Below are positions 1-13,562 of a stretch of DNA of 64,000 nucleotides, piece by piece. The notes below the pieces were generated by a model that was not told the origin of the DNA, made no database searches, and saw nothing but the letters and a program-made list of their open reading frames with translations. Every line of letters begins with the position of its first letter. The stretch's first letter is position 1. The position numbers and the translations under genes are program-made. Location of the stretch: contig CM048554.1 of assembly GCA_026413225.1 (NCBI GenBank), forward strand, positions 90,189,963 through 90,253,962, written 5' to 3'. This DNA comes from Otis tarda. Its lineage: Eukaryota; Chordata; Aves; Otidiformes; Otididae.

Positions 1-2667
1 GAGGGGGAGTGAGAGACTGTGGCTCGAAAAGGAGATATGTGAAACCCTGTATCAAAAATATTTATTTTAGAGGAACTGGTTAGTTTGAGTGTATTGAGCT
101 AAAGAACAGAAGGATTTACCAACTTTGGGTGAGAATGATTTTTCTTGGAGCTCCAAGTTAAAAGAAGGCAGGGCCACGTGGGACTGCTTTGGAACAGCAA
201 CTATTTACAGCTGTTGCAGTTAATAAGATTACAGACTTTTTCCATCAGGAGGAAAGGAGAGATGCAAACTTTCACTTTAGTGGTAGCCTTCTCAGTAGCA
301 TCTTGTTTGGGAGGCGTATCAATCATAGTTTTTATCACTTGGGTGAGAAGTGTAAGGCAATGAGGATGGGAAACACAGACTTAGAGCTGCTTGCCTTAAA
401 AGTGATCGGGTGGAGCAGCTTCCATGGGAACTCAAATTGCCATAAAAACTTTTGCCAGGAAGATCTTGGGACTAAGTTAAGAATGCTCAGGAAGTTCAGG
501 TTCAGCTTATTTTTCAGTCCAGGGAACAGAACTGGAAGAAAATGTATTTCTTCTTCTTATTCCCTCATTCTTTCCCCCCTGCAGAAACCAAGTGTGGCCA
601 GAGAATCCTGAATGTTTATGCTCGAGGAAGGTTCATTGGGGTGGTTAGCAGAACAGTCTGAGTGCAAGTGCTACCTTGTTGTGTCCCTGAGGATTTGTGC
701 CAAAGCTGGAGGCAAGTAGAATCCAGATGGAAGTTCTTCAGAGGGTGACAACAGGGAGAGAGAATGGAGGGTGAGATGAAGGCTCATTGAAGACTGTTGC
801 ACGGAAATAAAGCAGAATGTGTTCCTCAGCTTTCGGAGGGCTAGCTGAGCATCAGACTCTGTGATCTGGCATGACACTTGTCTTGCAGATACAATTTTGT
901 TCTCAAGGGATCAGTTTGTTCAATCTGTGATTGTGTAAAACACAAGGTTTGGATAGAAAGAAACACATCAGAAGCTGGGGAAGCTGGTGTAATTTGGTTT
1001 GGCTGTCTTGTGGCAGAAACACAAAGAAAAAGCTGTGGCAGAAGTCACAGATTTCCTTCACACCTGGAGAAATTACAGGAGAATATTAAAGGCTGGATTA
1101 TGTGAGTCTACTGTCAACCAAACTGAGCAACAGGAGCATCCCAGTTTACTTGACGTGTTTCATTAAGCATCACATTTATCTGCCTGTCAGTGGAGGGAGA
1201 GACTTCGTTAGTGAAGAAGAAAGAGCTGTCAATATTGAAGACAATTTGCTGGATGTTTGAAGGAAATTCTACTCAGATTTCATCACCGGGAGATTTTTAT
1301 CAGATTACACAACTCAAACGACAGATAATCAGAAAAAAACAGTCACCAAGCACCTTTGGAAATGGAAACATCATTCAGAAAAGTACATTACTGAAGTGGA
1401 AATGTCTGCTTAGAGATTTTTGAATCACCAAGCTTCAAGACTCGAGCCTGAGGGAGCAGCCTGAAGCAAAGCTGACACTATGGACAAGGAGCTGAGTTGT
1501 GAGTGGAAGACTTTTCTTTCCTTAAATGAAGGAGGAGGAGTTGTAGGTGATCACCTGCAACTCTCAGCTCCAGCAAAGAGATCAGACAGAAAAAATCCTT
1601 CAAAGAGCACCTGCAGGAATGTGATACAAACGTCTATTTGAGCACTCATCAGCCTATTCCAGCAGCAAAAGGAAATGTTTGGACAAAAGGGCAAGAATGT
1701 AACTGAATTTCTGAAAATTCCTTTTAAGGCTGTGTAGATAGCATGTCTTGAAATCTCTGGAGGAAATAAGATGGTACAAACAGATGCCATGGAAAAAGGT
1801 TGGGAAACTGCTTATTCAAAATTTAACCATGACTTTAGTACCTACTGCAGAAGGCCGAATGAGTGTATGTTTAAAACTGCAGTACACCATAAATTACTGT
1901 TGTGGAGTTCTCAGCTGATCATGTTTCTCGGCTAAGGCTGTATGCCATTAGTGAGGTGCAAATTTGCATGTGGTGCTGGAGCCACATAGTGCAACAAAAG
2001 GTGAAGAATTCCTGAGCAGTTGAAATATCTGTGGCATGAAGCAGATGCATTTATCCTGGGGACTGCACTGGTTACCAAATTGATTGAGCAGAGTAGTCGA
2101 ACTGTTGTTCGTAGGTAGCTGTCTTTAGTTGGAGAAACTTGAAGTTGTTCGTGGTAGTCATTCTATATTTATGCTGTCCTTGCGATGAAGAGGCATGTAG
2201 CAAGGCTATGGTTATAGCTCTGGAAGACCAGAAGAGGTTGTACTCAAGGCAGGTATGCTGTATTATCCTGTGCCACTAGGAAAGATTGTCAAAGGCTGTA
2301 TAAGGACAATTACTAGAGGAAGGTGTAGGAAACATAGGTTGTAGTTCCTTTGAAAGTCTTGCAGATCAGGAGCCATGAGGAGTGAGTGAGGCAAAACTCC
2401 ACTCTTTCCTCTGCCAGTCCAGACAGGTTCTTGGGTTACTTGATTCACATGGAAAGGATTAAGGGAGCACTTAGATGAAAGGTGAATGAATGAAAAGGCT
2501 CCAAGCGGACATGGGGAGAACTTTGGGAAGAGGAATTTGCTAAAATGCAAGACTAGGGGTAGGAAAAGCTGTAGAGTGGAAAGAGTTTTTTTGAGGTAAG
2601 GCAAATGGGGCTAAACATGAATGGCCTTAAAAACTGGAGGTAAATGAGAGTGCATTTAGCTAAAAAG

Positions 2668-2726
2668 GGCGTTGAACTATATGACCTTTAAAGGTCCCTT
2701 CCAACCCAAACCATTCTATGATTCTA
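2668..2726 (+). repeat. CR1 LINE, 3' tail fragment
   Basis: The segment contains the avian CR1 3' end: GTTGAACTATATGACC, then AAAGGTCCCTTCCAACCC and the ATTCTATGATTCT terminal repeat. The same string occurs in longer CR1 copies at 46.8 and 63.9 kb in this window. Only about 60 bases remain, a severely 5'-truncated insertion in ELOVL4 intron 1, sense to the gene. Confidence 0.88.
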
Positions 2727-4428
2727 AAAAGAATTGGCCATAAAAAGAATGAGAGCTTTTAAAGAATATTGGTATGAGTGGAGTGTGCCTGGAGCATAGA
2801 AGCTGAGACAGTGTGCTTTTAAGGGCAGATCTGATCCATGAGGTAGAACTTCTTGGACTAGTAAACTGTTATATGTCAGGGCTTTGCTCTCTCAGATTGT
2901 ATTTGAAAATAAAGTTGAAGTTACCGTTATATTTCAGAAGGTACTCTTGTGTATGGGACTATCTGACTGATATCTCCTTTAGGAAACTGTAGATGAGGGA
3001 TATATGGTTTCTGGATCTTCTTTAGGTGGCAAGTGGGTACGACCTGGCTCAATTTTGTCAAGACTCAAGTGCTTCTGAGTGCATGTACTTCAAAGTCTTT
3101 TGGCATTTTAAGGACATAAATGAAGGCAGCTCTGAAATTCAAGCTTGCAAGACTTAAGTGTCCAGCTCTGTGAGGATTTTCAGGACTGTACCCTAGACTG
3201 CAGGTAAAGCAATAAGTAGCTCCAAGGCAAGCCAAGAGGTGAACTGAGTGCAATGTCTTTTGTATTAACTCTCATTGTGTGTGCTTGGATCTCAAGATAA
3301 ACATGAGCTGTTTTACCTTTCTGTTGTGGAAGATGAGGGGGAATAAGCTACCTCAATTTCACTTGCGTTTGATGCAAGATAATGGCATGCCTGTGGGCAT
3401 TAACTGCTCGTGGTTTTGTCAGGTTAACTCACTCACGTGCCTACAATTCAACTCCTTTGTTTACGTACTTGAATAACGTCAGTGGTTTGATCCTTAACTC
3501 CTCCCGGAGCGTTCTCTCTCTTTCTCTGTGGCATTCTGTCTGCTTATACCATGAGATTCTTCCTTGGTTTCACTCTGTCCATCCATCTCCCATGTGTACT
3601 CCTCTGGACACGATTATGTACACCTGTACATAATCATGGACTCTTGACTATTTGGTTTGTTTCTATCATATTTTTCTATTCCTCTTAGCTCTTTCTGCAG
3701 TATTTCAAAAGTGTCGTCTTCTACCTCATGTAGACGTTATGCTTCAGTTTCCATGCTTGACCATGGTGTTTTTAATTATTTTTCTTCTTTTCTGTCTGCT
3801 TATAGATATCATATACTTGTTTTGTTCTCCCAGTTATAGCAAATATGAGCTATTGTTTTATTGCCTCCTAAATGCTTATAGAACGTTGCTAGAAGAAGGG
3901 AATTTATAACCCATGTCTTTCACTTAAGATACTCTAAAGGAAAAAAAAAAAAGTAGGAAATACAGGTGCTAAATTGAATAGCTACGCTGTAAATAGAAGA
4001 CTTCATAACCATATTTTCAGAGTTTGCATTTAATATTTACTGGTTTACCAGGAACAGATGTGCCCAATAGAACTACTTACACATAAATGACCATAAAATG
4101 CTTTCATATTTAGGTCGGATTTTCTTCTACTACGTCTAATCTCAGTTTCAGTGATCCATGAATTTTTGATCAAGAGCGAGAAACTTGGGTTTGGGGGCTA
4201 TTTGGTATCATAAAAGGTAATGTGACTGTAGAAGTGAAGAGACTTAGTTGTAGCTGTTGTTTGGATATGGCATTATCTAGCTGCCAAACTGATGATTTTG
4301 CTACTGTATACTTAGTGAGTGAAAGATTTAGACACTGATCGTTCTTCTGGTCATCTTTGGGTATAAGAACATTTTCTCATTAAGTTCATGTTTTGAAAAT
4401 CAATGTTGCAAAATTAGTCTCTCCCCCC

Positions 4429-4444
4429 CACACACACACACACA
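4429..4444. repeat. (CA)n microsatellite
   Basis: A run of eight CA units follows a run of C. It is short and sits within ELOVL4 intron 1. Confidence 0.9.
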
Positions 4445-5350
4445 ATGTACCTCACAACTGTAAATTTTACTTCTGCCCCTGAACTTTGAAAATAGGAGGT
4501 AATATATTTAAAGAACTCCTTTTGTTATCAGGTGGTTTATCGGAGAGATTTCTGTGCAGCTCCTTGCAAATGTTCTCCTGTGGCTTTCTGGTATTATTTT
4601 TAGGTAGATTTCACTTGCCATTGCTAGCTTTCATACATGTTCAATCACTGCATCTAGAGATCTCTAAATGTTCATCTGCAACCCCAAATCATTCTCTGTT
4701 AGGAGAGTAGAGATAAGTTGTTTACATTTGCTTTGTAGTTAAGCATCAGTATCCTTCCGCTGTGTTAGCACATTTGCAAGACACATATCATTGCTGAACT
4801 TCCTGTCCTGTGTGTGCTGAGTATGTAACACATGTCCCTCTACAGTGGATAAGGCCTTGCAGAGTTATTATTAAGCTGTTATTAGTAATCCTTCACATTT
4901 TTCAAGGATGTTAGCTTCTAACTGAGGGAATCTAATTAAAAAAAAAAAAAATCTGTTTATGGAGAAGATTTATTCTATGATCATCCCCTTCACATTTTAA
5001 AAGTGTGAATCATACTAGATGGGCCCGTAGTCTGATCTGTTATTGCAACATTGAATGTACATAAATCCCGTGTTTGTATTGCTGCCTACTGATACTTCCA
5101 CAACTATTTTCATAGTACCAAATCCCACCACTTTTGCGTGAAGTAATGACATCTCCAGTCTGAGCTCTCGGAAATACAGTTTTGGTTAAGACTAGAAAAA
5201 TTTGGATGTAAGTTTCAATAAAGAAAATGCTGTAGAAGGAAAGCTTGTGGAAGTGTGTTTTATGCAGAATTTTAGTTTCTTTAGAAATACAGAGACATGG
5301 GCTGGATCATAGTGTTCTGCAACTGATTCATAAAATTGCATCTCATGGGT

Positions 5351-5369
5351 TGGTTGGGGTTTTGTTTGG

Positions 5370-5400
<31 letters not shown>

Positions 5401-5407
5401 GTTTTCT
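5351..5407. repeat. T/G-rich simple repeat (TTTG/TTTTG)n
   Basis: This low-complexity tract has a poly-T core flanked by GTTT and GTTTT units. It generates spurious hydrophobic, Phe-rich ORFs and has no coding meaning. Confidence 0.85.
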
Positions 5408-6762
5408 ATCTGTTTTCTTCATCTATTTACTCCATTACATGTAACATTTAGGAAAAGGCGTGGAGGTATCACTGTACTGGGAACACATCTTGCTTTTGTG
5501 ATGTTTGGAAAAGTAAGATTTGACAAATAGAAGAATGCTACGTGCCTCAAGGGCTTACTATCTTGCAAATCTTGTGTAAGCTTCAATGAGGATTATATTT
5601 TTATTATTCCTTGAAGAAGAGTCTTTGCACTGTCCTTACAAATAATCATAATCAACAGAGGAGGTAAATAAAAAAAATGTAATTTGAAGTAGGCAATCTC
5701 TTAGGCTTGAAAATCCAGAGACTTGATATGGTGAATTGATATGGCTTCTGAATTTCATAATAATTCCATTATTATCCTTGTCTTGAAACAATTGTATCCT
5801 GCAGTTGCTGAGTACAGGCACAAAGACAATATGGCATTAGTGATTGGATGGTAGGAGTGTCAAGAATGCTAGTTAGAATAAGAGGAATACTAGTTAAAAT
5901 ACATCTGACATTTTAACAGCAAACTGGGATTAGGCATTCCTGTTACTTTAATGGAAGTTTATGAAACGTGCATATTACAGAAGTGTTCATTAGCTGCAGG
6001 AGATGCTTCTTAGCTGTGTGGTATTTTGATTTTATGTTGCTCTGTGTAGCTTTAAAGAAGACTAAAGAGTCAATTACAAAGCCCTGAAATTTAAAACAAA
6101 GCCACATCTGGTTATAGGCAATACCTGTTAGTCTTGGCTGTAGTCCTTTTGGTTTTGGGGCAGGCATCTCTTATTTGTGAATACAACAGGATTTGTACAG
6201 CTTCATCTGCAAGCTTTTAAAATCTGTGGATTTTGTTAGTTTGTTTTTCAGAGTATAGGCTTTCATTATTCATTGTGTTTAAGGCTGAATATTTTTGTTC
6301 TTGCATCTTAGCTTGATATTTCATAGCTTGTTAAAGTGCTTTGCCACAAAATTTTGAAGTCTCTTGTTCTCAGCCCAAACAAATTAGTTTGCTTTTGGCT
6401 AGTTAAAGCTTGAATATAGACAAAATACTTAACTGGGATATTTCTGTTCGTTCTTGAAGCTCAAAGTAAACATGTTTTCTTTGTACTGTTTTGCATTTTA
6501 AAATACTACTTAAATCAGGCCAGCTGTTTTTGCTTTTTTTTGTGCCAAGTTTTGGGAATGTTTGTCCCTATAGTGTGCATGTTATCCTTTGCTTTACCAG
6601 TAACATACTCACCTCTTTGTTTTCTTGCCAGCCATGGCCACCACTGATGCTATGACATTATTGTGATAATTCAGAATTCTTCTGTGAGGGAAAGCAGCAG
6701 AGACTTGATTGGTATAGTTAGTTTTCCCTGTCAAATAGGTGCAAGGCTGATTTACATGTTTG

Positions 6763-6995
6763 TAGAGTGTCCAGAGAAAAGCCATGAAAATGATTAAAGG
6801 ATTGGAAAATACACCTTCAGGTGAATGAAATAAAGTGTTTCTTTAAATAAAATAATAATTTAAAAAAGCAGCCACTTAGTGGCCTGATAGCTGCTTGTAA
6901 CTACCCAAATGACGAGGGAAAAAATTGATGAAAGATGAGTCTTCAGTCTAGCAGAGAAAAGTATCATGAATTGATTAAAGTTTAATCCTAATTCA
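6763..6995 (+). repeat. Degenerate CR1 LINE fragment
   Basis: Several short blocks match the CR1 reverse-transcriptase region in the expected order. First comes GCCATGAAAATGATTAAAGG with 'ggattgga', the counterpart of the MIRGLEH region of intact CR1. Then come CCTGATAGCTGCTTGTAACT and CTTCAGTCTAGCAGA. The block order and orientation fit an old sense-strand insertion with many indels. It is far more diverged than the CR1 copies beyond 46 kb, so it is probably an ancient archosaur-age copy. The assignment rests on remembered family similarity, not on an alignment. Confidence 0.55.
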
Positions 6996-9279
6996 TTTGG
7001 ATTTAGGGAGCAAATTTATGCAGTGGATCTATTTAACATTTTACAACAAGTTGTTCTATGTTCTGCTGGGTTCTCTGCCTCTGGAAAGACATATCCTATA
7101 GTAAAATGGGAAATTATTCCAAGGAAGCTCTCTTAGCTAAAACATACGTTGAAGGAAGTTTAATGGTCTTTTTTAGATTATGCTAGATTGCCACGTTCCT
7201 GAGTTAGGTACGGGTATCTTTGACCCTTTCAGACTCACTGGTAGTGCCAGAAGACTGCAGATGTTACCAAGTATGATAGGTGAGATAAAGGTGAGAAAGA
7301 AGCATAAACTGGGCGTTTCTTGTGTCTTAAACCTTTTGCTTTCCTGCACGAATCTGTCTGCACAGTCCCTCCTAGGAGGACATGGACTTTTTTTCTGATT
7401 GAAACAGGAGTGAGTCAGTAGGCATGTTGTTTTAGTTTGTGCACTAGCTTCAATCTTCTGTCATAGGATTTCTCATAAAGAGATTTGATAAACTGAGATA
7501 ATTGAGGATTAGAGTGCAACATGTGCAATGTATAACCAGTATCAAAGCAGACAAGTTAGTTCAAGCAGTGGAGACCTTTAGAAGAATCATTCATTTTGGG
7601 CTATCTAAACTACTGTATTAAAATTGTAATAAGTGCGTAGAAAAATTTAGCTTATTTCAGTCCAAAGATATATGGCCTCTCAAGTTTGACTCTGCAATGG
7701 TACTTCTCTAACAGTCTTTGGTCTCAAGTTGTGCAGCCCATGTAGTTAGTAGTGTGTGGTTTTAAAGCCTAAGTTTATAGCTTCAGCTGTTGTTGTTCCA
7801 TTTGTATGTTTCTGAGATTTTAGTTAGCCAAAGGCTGAGCTTTTTTCTTGGAGTCTCTACAAACTGGTAGCAGTAAATGTACTTTTAAGTGATTCTGATG
7901 CAGTACTCATTTAGTTTAAAAGCCTCGGGTCTAATCATGTAGATGTGTATTCGAGTTTAATTTCAACTGAGCCAGTCTGTAGTGGCTGCGTAGCCGCAGT
8001 GAACTTTATATTTACTTACAAATATTTACAGGACTGAGCCAGTATTTCTAATACAGATGCAGAAAGAGAAGAATGTTGTATAGAATGTTAATCTGTAACC
8101 AGAACAAAAAGGAGGGGAGCAGTCAAAGAAATACTGCGAAGAAATTTCATGTGAAAGCTTTGTAAACATTTCAAGAAGTTATGTTTCTCAAGTGTTTTCT
8201 TATATGATACATGTTTTCATTTTGTAATATCCTTCAGTTATAGTGCTGGTGGAACTAACAAGATTTGTGCAATTCATAGGTAACTAAAACAGTGTAGTTC
8301 ACAGAACAATACTCCAATTAGATAATACTGGTTTACATTCCTTATATTTTGGAATTAACATTTCAGTCATTTAAAGGAAGTCTATCTTAAACTTGAGATT
8401 GGTCTTTGAGAGGACTTCTTGTTAAAATAAACGATGTGATCTGCAGAGAACTCTCACTGTTAAGAACCACTTTTAAGAAGACACTTTCTGCAGTGTCTTT
8501 AGAAATGTAATTGGACAGATGGATGTGCTGGATTGGCACTGTAAGTGTCTTTGCGCTGAGAATAGTATCAATAGCTATTAATAACTTTGAAAGGCTCTTC
8601 AGATAAATTAGTGAGTAGTGACCTTATAGCTAGGGAATACGTATGTTGTTAAAGTGAAAATAAAGACTCACTAGGTATTGATTTTGAATCTAATATGAAT
8701 GTAAGGAATTTCAAAAATCATGTATTTTAGTTATGTAATATTTTCTCTAAAACTAATATTAAAGGCAGAAATAGTCACCATTGTACTGTTTCAGGATTTC
8801 TCCTGATGAACATAGGAGTGACAGTGCTGTGCATTTGTTTGCTGATTTTTAAAGTTTATACTTCTTGAGGAAAGAAAAAAGAATCATCAGCTCAGTAATG
8901 TGCAGGAAATTTAACCGTCTAAAATCCTCCAGTAGGAAAGGAAACACTGAACCACATTTAACAGAACTGTTTGTATATTAAAACACTTAATGTATGTTTC
9001 ACAGAAGTTTCTTGTTATTTTTTTTAACTGTAGATCACTATCAGTGCAGCCTTAGTTACTGAAATTCACCTTCATTTGCCTTCCATATTTCAATTTAGAT
9101 TAATTATATCGTCTTTGGACACTACTGGGTAGGCTGTTCAGTCCTTGTCACTTGTCCTACTCTTCTTCTTACTTTGGAGGGAGAAATCAGAGGGTTATAT
9201 GTGTCTATTTCCAGTTAATTGTCCCATGTAAAGAATTAAATCATGTAAGGGTAGGTGTCTCAGGGCAATTTCAGGGTTT

Positions 9280-9315
<36 letters not shown>

Positions 9316-9317
9316 TA
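9280..9317. repeat. Compound (TA)n(CA)n microsatellite
   Basis: About ten TA units pass directly into about nine AC units and a short AT tail. This is a typical compound dinucleotide repeat, likely length-polymorphic, in ELOVL4 intron 1. Confidence 0.92.
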
Positions 9318-12300
9318 TGAAAATTATATGTAAGTTATTTTATTTCTTGTCTTGTCTTTGCAATGGGAAACTTTAAAATGTGTATACACAAAATTACAGG
9401 AAAACCTTGTGTAGACAAAATATTTGCTATTCTTTCCTTACATAACAGAAATTTTCTATCAGAAACGTGTTAACAGATGCCTTTTTCTACTCTGGATTCA
9501 ACTTTATGATTGAGTGCTGCTTTAAATGCTTGTTCTAAAATTTTTCCTACCTTACAAAAAGAAAGCACTGTACTACAGGCTGTGCCATCACAACAGACAT
9601 TTTATTTATGATCGAATTAGAATCTAGGTCTTAGGATTTGAAAGACAAATGCATTAATCCCCTGAAAGATTCAGTCAGTCTCTGTCAATTCTAATCAGGT
9701 AAAGGCATTGGTCATTTTGCTTCAAAGCAGTTGGAGGGATTTTTTTTTTTATTCAGGGAGCTGGCCTTTTTATTTCAAGCTTATTTCATCTTTCAGGTAA
9801 TAATGTACCTATTGCGTGTGAAGTACTGCAGAATTTAATACACTCGTATGTCCCCTTAAGCTATCACAGTTCTCTGTAATTTGCAAGAATCATTTGTAGT
9901 CATCAGCACCAGCTAGTAACTAGGACACACAATTACAGTGGTTTTGCTAAAACGGGCTGAGAGAGAGGAGGGTAGGAGCTTAGGAGGTTTGTCTCTTAAA
10001 CAGATAAATTCACTCTCTTAAGTTATCTTGGCTTGAAAGAGGATATCTGAAAAGAAGTTTGGAACAAGGGTCTGCATGTAACTGTGTGCTTTCCATGTAG
10101 AACATAGACAAGCAGGCTTGCCTGGTAAACTGAAATGAAGTTGATTTTGTATTCCCTTCTGTGCAACGATAATGGTGCATGGAGCTGATTTAAAACTGAA
10201 CAAGTTGCTTTGCATTATCCAAGCAGGATCTTGTTCATCACAAGTTTCTAAATCTAGCAAGTTCTGGGATGAATAGTAGCATGTTTTCTGATGACACAGT
10301 ATTAGTAAAAAAATAATATTACGCAGAGTCTCCGAAATGCCCTTAAAATAAGTACAAGGTGTTGTTCTTAGCTAACACAGTGCAAATTAGAATAAACTTT
10401 TTGACTGTTCATACACTTCTGGCCAGGATGAACTCCAGAACTGAATTGCCTACTGTATTCCCTCTCATCCAGGCATTTTGTCTTCAAAGTGTAATTAATT
10501 GTCCTAGCAGAGGTCAGGCCCCCAAAATCCCAATCAGATAGATTTGCTGGGCAGTGTGTTATGCGGTCTGTATCAGTAAGCTATGCTTTCCTTGCAAATG
10601 CTTTAAGACTTTTCTCTGAGATGTAGTGGCTCACTGTTTGAAAACCCTGGTGCAGAGGGAAAGTAACAGGCTGAAACCATGATACATGGAAGTGTTGTGG
10701 CAGCTGCCTAGGTACTCTTATGTTGTTGTCAGGGTTAGTTAAATATATCTTTTGGTTTTCTCCAGTTAAGTTCTTAAATTTGTAGGTTTTTTTGGAAAGT
10801 AGGTGAAAGAATTTTTAACAGTGCTAATGAAGTGTGAGGGGAAGGCCCACTTGCAGCTGGGCTTTCGTAAAAGTTGCCCCTTTGTGTTTCCTTTCATCCT
10901 TTAGTGAATCCTCATTCTTCCCTCTAGAAATCTTTGTTTCCTGCCACAAAAAGAAATCTGGAATAGATCATAGTCTCCCATTTTCAGCAGTGGGTGGGGA
11001 CATTCAGCTCCTGTGTAAAATTAAAGTCTTCCTTTTTCACATTTTTCGTATTGTCACTTTAGCATTCAGGATACCATGGAACACTAGGTTAGAAGATAGA
11101 AGACAGATTCTCTGATATGTTGTTGCATCTTTATATTGCAAGAAGGCTGGGAAAGCAACTGAGTCTGTTGCCTCTTAACTCTTTGCACACTACAGTGTCT
11201 GAAGTGAGATGCAGATGTGATTAAAGCATGTCACACATTGGCTGTTCCTGGAGCTGTCTCTTAATTAAGAAGTGACACCTTTCTTCTTGCTTGGTGGAGA
11301 TGAGTCTTTGCCCATTACTTTGTGTCAGGTGGATGATGAAATTCTTCATTTGTCTTGTCTTTTAAATTGTGTTATCTTTTATTTTTAAATTCGGATTGGT
11401 AGAGCAGTTTCTAAAAGCAAGCAGGAACTAAAGTGGAAGGGAGATAGCAGTGTAATAATTGTAATGCAGCAGTGTTATTTCAGCTTCAATAGGCAGCATT
11501 CTGTGAGATCTGGAAAAATGGGACTGTTCCTTTACGTTTAAAGACACTATACTGTACTATAAAGCAACTGCTCTCATGTTTTACAGAGAGCACATTATAT
11601 TGTAATAGAAGTGTCTGCTCCAGGGACCTGCTGAAAAGTAAGAGGTAAATGTCTTCTTTCACTTTCTTCAGTTCTGTTTTGCTGCCTATATTTCTACAGC
11701 CAATCTATCTGAATTTTTTGCCCCTCCTCCCTGTACTCTTTGCCCTGTCTTGCCCTTGGCTTCTGTTGGTCATTTGGGAGTGTCAGCCTTGCTGGAGATT
11801 TCCATGTGTTAGGATGACTTCTCTCTTCCATTAACAGCTGTAATGGAAGCAGCTAGACTGGTTTATCTTTCTTCTTTTCCACTTCTTTTTAGGCCTCCTA
11901 GCATCTTACTTGCAATGTGCAGGTCAAGTGTTGCTAAATCAACTGGAAGCAAGAAGAGTCAGTGCCATGCACACTGTCTTCCTGTAAATCGCAATATGTG
12001 TTGTTTATTAGAAATAGAGGGTCTCATGAAATCTACTCCTAAAAGGAGGTTCTAATTTATGACCTCAAGGGCAACCAAGGAAATGAGAAAGAAGTGGAGG
12101 AGGTGTAATGGCAGTGCTGTTCTGTACTTTCCTCATTGCATCAGAATTCCTCATTCTGTAGGTAAGAAGGGATTTCTAACTTACCTGTTAGTATACTTGG
12201 AATCAGGAATTTTGGTATAGGTTACTTTTCACTGCCTTTGGGTTACCATGAAGAAAAACAATTCTCCAAAATAATCTTGTCCTCTAGGTAAGTCTGTGGG

Positions 12301-13374
12301 CAACTGCATTTCTATTTGTGAGTTTGTCCACAAATGACTGAAGGCAGGTGTGTTAAAATTTCTGAGCTTCCCAGGGAGCCCTATGGGGTGATTTCCATCT
12401 GAACTACAACTGGCCTAAGCATCTGGAAAATAATCCCGTTAGTATTGTGGAGCTGTGCAGTATCTGAAGTATTGGTAGTTATGGAATAGTTACCTTTTAT
12501 CTCTCGCTGTAACTAGAGATTAGCCTTCATATGGGGGAAGGGAACACTGTGTAAGGAGGTGTCACTGTAGTCTCTGCCTTCCCTTCTGTGTAGCAGAGCC
12601 ATCTTCTAATCCTATATGTCACTGGTTCATCAGGCTAAGAGTGTTTTTTTGATACAGATCCAGAACTTAATATAGCGTATTGTGGGCCCTGGAGTATGTG
12701 TAACTCTGAATCTCATGAGTGACTGAAGGAGACTGTAAATAAAACCTTTGTCTCCCATATGACAGCACGGATTGCTCTAACTAGAACCATCCCTTTAAAC
12801 TCTTTTATTTAGTTGTTTTCCGGTAACGTTGTAGAATACTGTCAGAAACATATGAAACTGACCTACATCAAATAGCTAAGGTGCTTGGTTAGGTTCATAC
12901 AACCTGTATAAAATTAATTTGAGGCGTTTTAGAGCCTAATTTTAAACTAGTAAAAGTTATTAATTTGATCAGTATTTTGCCAAATTTGTGTCTCTTTCAT
13001 TTGCAGTGGTGTTGACTGTTTGGTTATGTCACTGTTCACTGTTCGTCATAAGCAAAATTGGTTTGGGGGGGATTAGTGGGTTGGATTGGATTTGGGCTCA
13101 CGGGATTCTATCTACTTTATTGTTTTGGATTGTAGAACTGGGCAATAGAACTTGCTTGACATAATAGATCTCTGTGTAAAGTAACATGATATAGTGAGTT
13201 TTTTAAAAACTATTTTCTTTAACCTTCCTAGGAAGTGTGTGTATTGTGTTTCTACTATCTGATGTAGCTATTCCAGGAGAGAATAATACTTAATAATTTT
13301 AAGCATTGCATTTTTTATTAAATATATTTTGTTCAGACCTTGTTGACGCCTTCTGTTTGCTTCACCTCCTCCAG

Positions 13375-13562
13375 ACAAACGTGTGGATGATTGGCCCTTG
13401 ATGCAGTCTCCATTTCCAACACTGACTATAAGCACTATTTATCTCCTCACTGTCTGGCTGGGCCCCAAATGGATGAAGACAAGGGAGCCCTTTCAGTTAC
13501 GTTTCCTCTTGGTTGTTTACAACTTTGGAATGGTTCTACTCAACTTCTTCATTTTCAAAGAG
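13375..13562 (+). CDS. ELOVL4: ELOVL4 exon 2 (very-long-chain fatty acid elongase)
   Basis: The exon encodes residues 34 (second and third codon bases) to 96 in human-equivalent numbering. It starts after a CCAG acceptor and ends before the donor AG|GTGTGT. The frame gives [13 protein letters not shown], then [12 protein letters not shown] and [14 protein letters not shown], which match the first two membrane helices and the conserved cytosolic loop of vertebrate ELOVL4. ELOVL4 is the condensing enzyme (3-ketoacyl-CoA synthase) of the ER elongation cycle. It makes very-long-chain saturated and polyunsaturated fatty acids (C26 and longer) in retina, brain, skin and testis. ELOVL2 and ELOVL5 differ clearly in this stretch. 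Length is 188 bases with no stop or frameshift. Confidence 0.96.

Larger units (their letters stand above)
1..13374 (+). other. ELOVL4: ELOVL4 intron 1, 3' part (exon 1 lies upstream)
   Basis: This AT-rich stretch carries no recognisable coding exon. It ends at a good splice acceptor (pyrimidine-rich TTCACCTCCTCCAG) directly before exon 2. Exon 1 should encode about 33 residues, including the short lumenal N-terminus, and would be expected in a CpG-rich promoter region. I see neither here, so the first intron exceeds 13.3 kb and the promoter is outside the window. The stretch holds a CR1 3' tail near 2.7 kb, a degraded CR1 near 6.8 kb, and simple repeats at 4.43, 5.35 and 9.28 kb. All ORFs in it are short and unrecognised. 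The intron assignment is inferred from the phase of exon 2, whose first codon is split and needs a G from exon 1 to give Asp34. Confidence 0.85.

Noticed and set aside
1-20. GAGGGGGAGTGAGAGACTG at the window edge resembles the tail of the bird LTR family
   Set aside because: The match is under 20 bases with no further LTR sequence visible, so it cannot be told from chance.
1480-1510. ATG followed by ...GAGCTGAGTTGTGAGTGG as a possible ELOVL4 exon 1 with donor
   Set aside because: The short peptide does not resemble the ELOVL4 N-terminus, there is no CpG-rich context, and the length is too short for about 33 codons.
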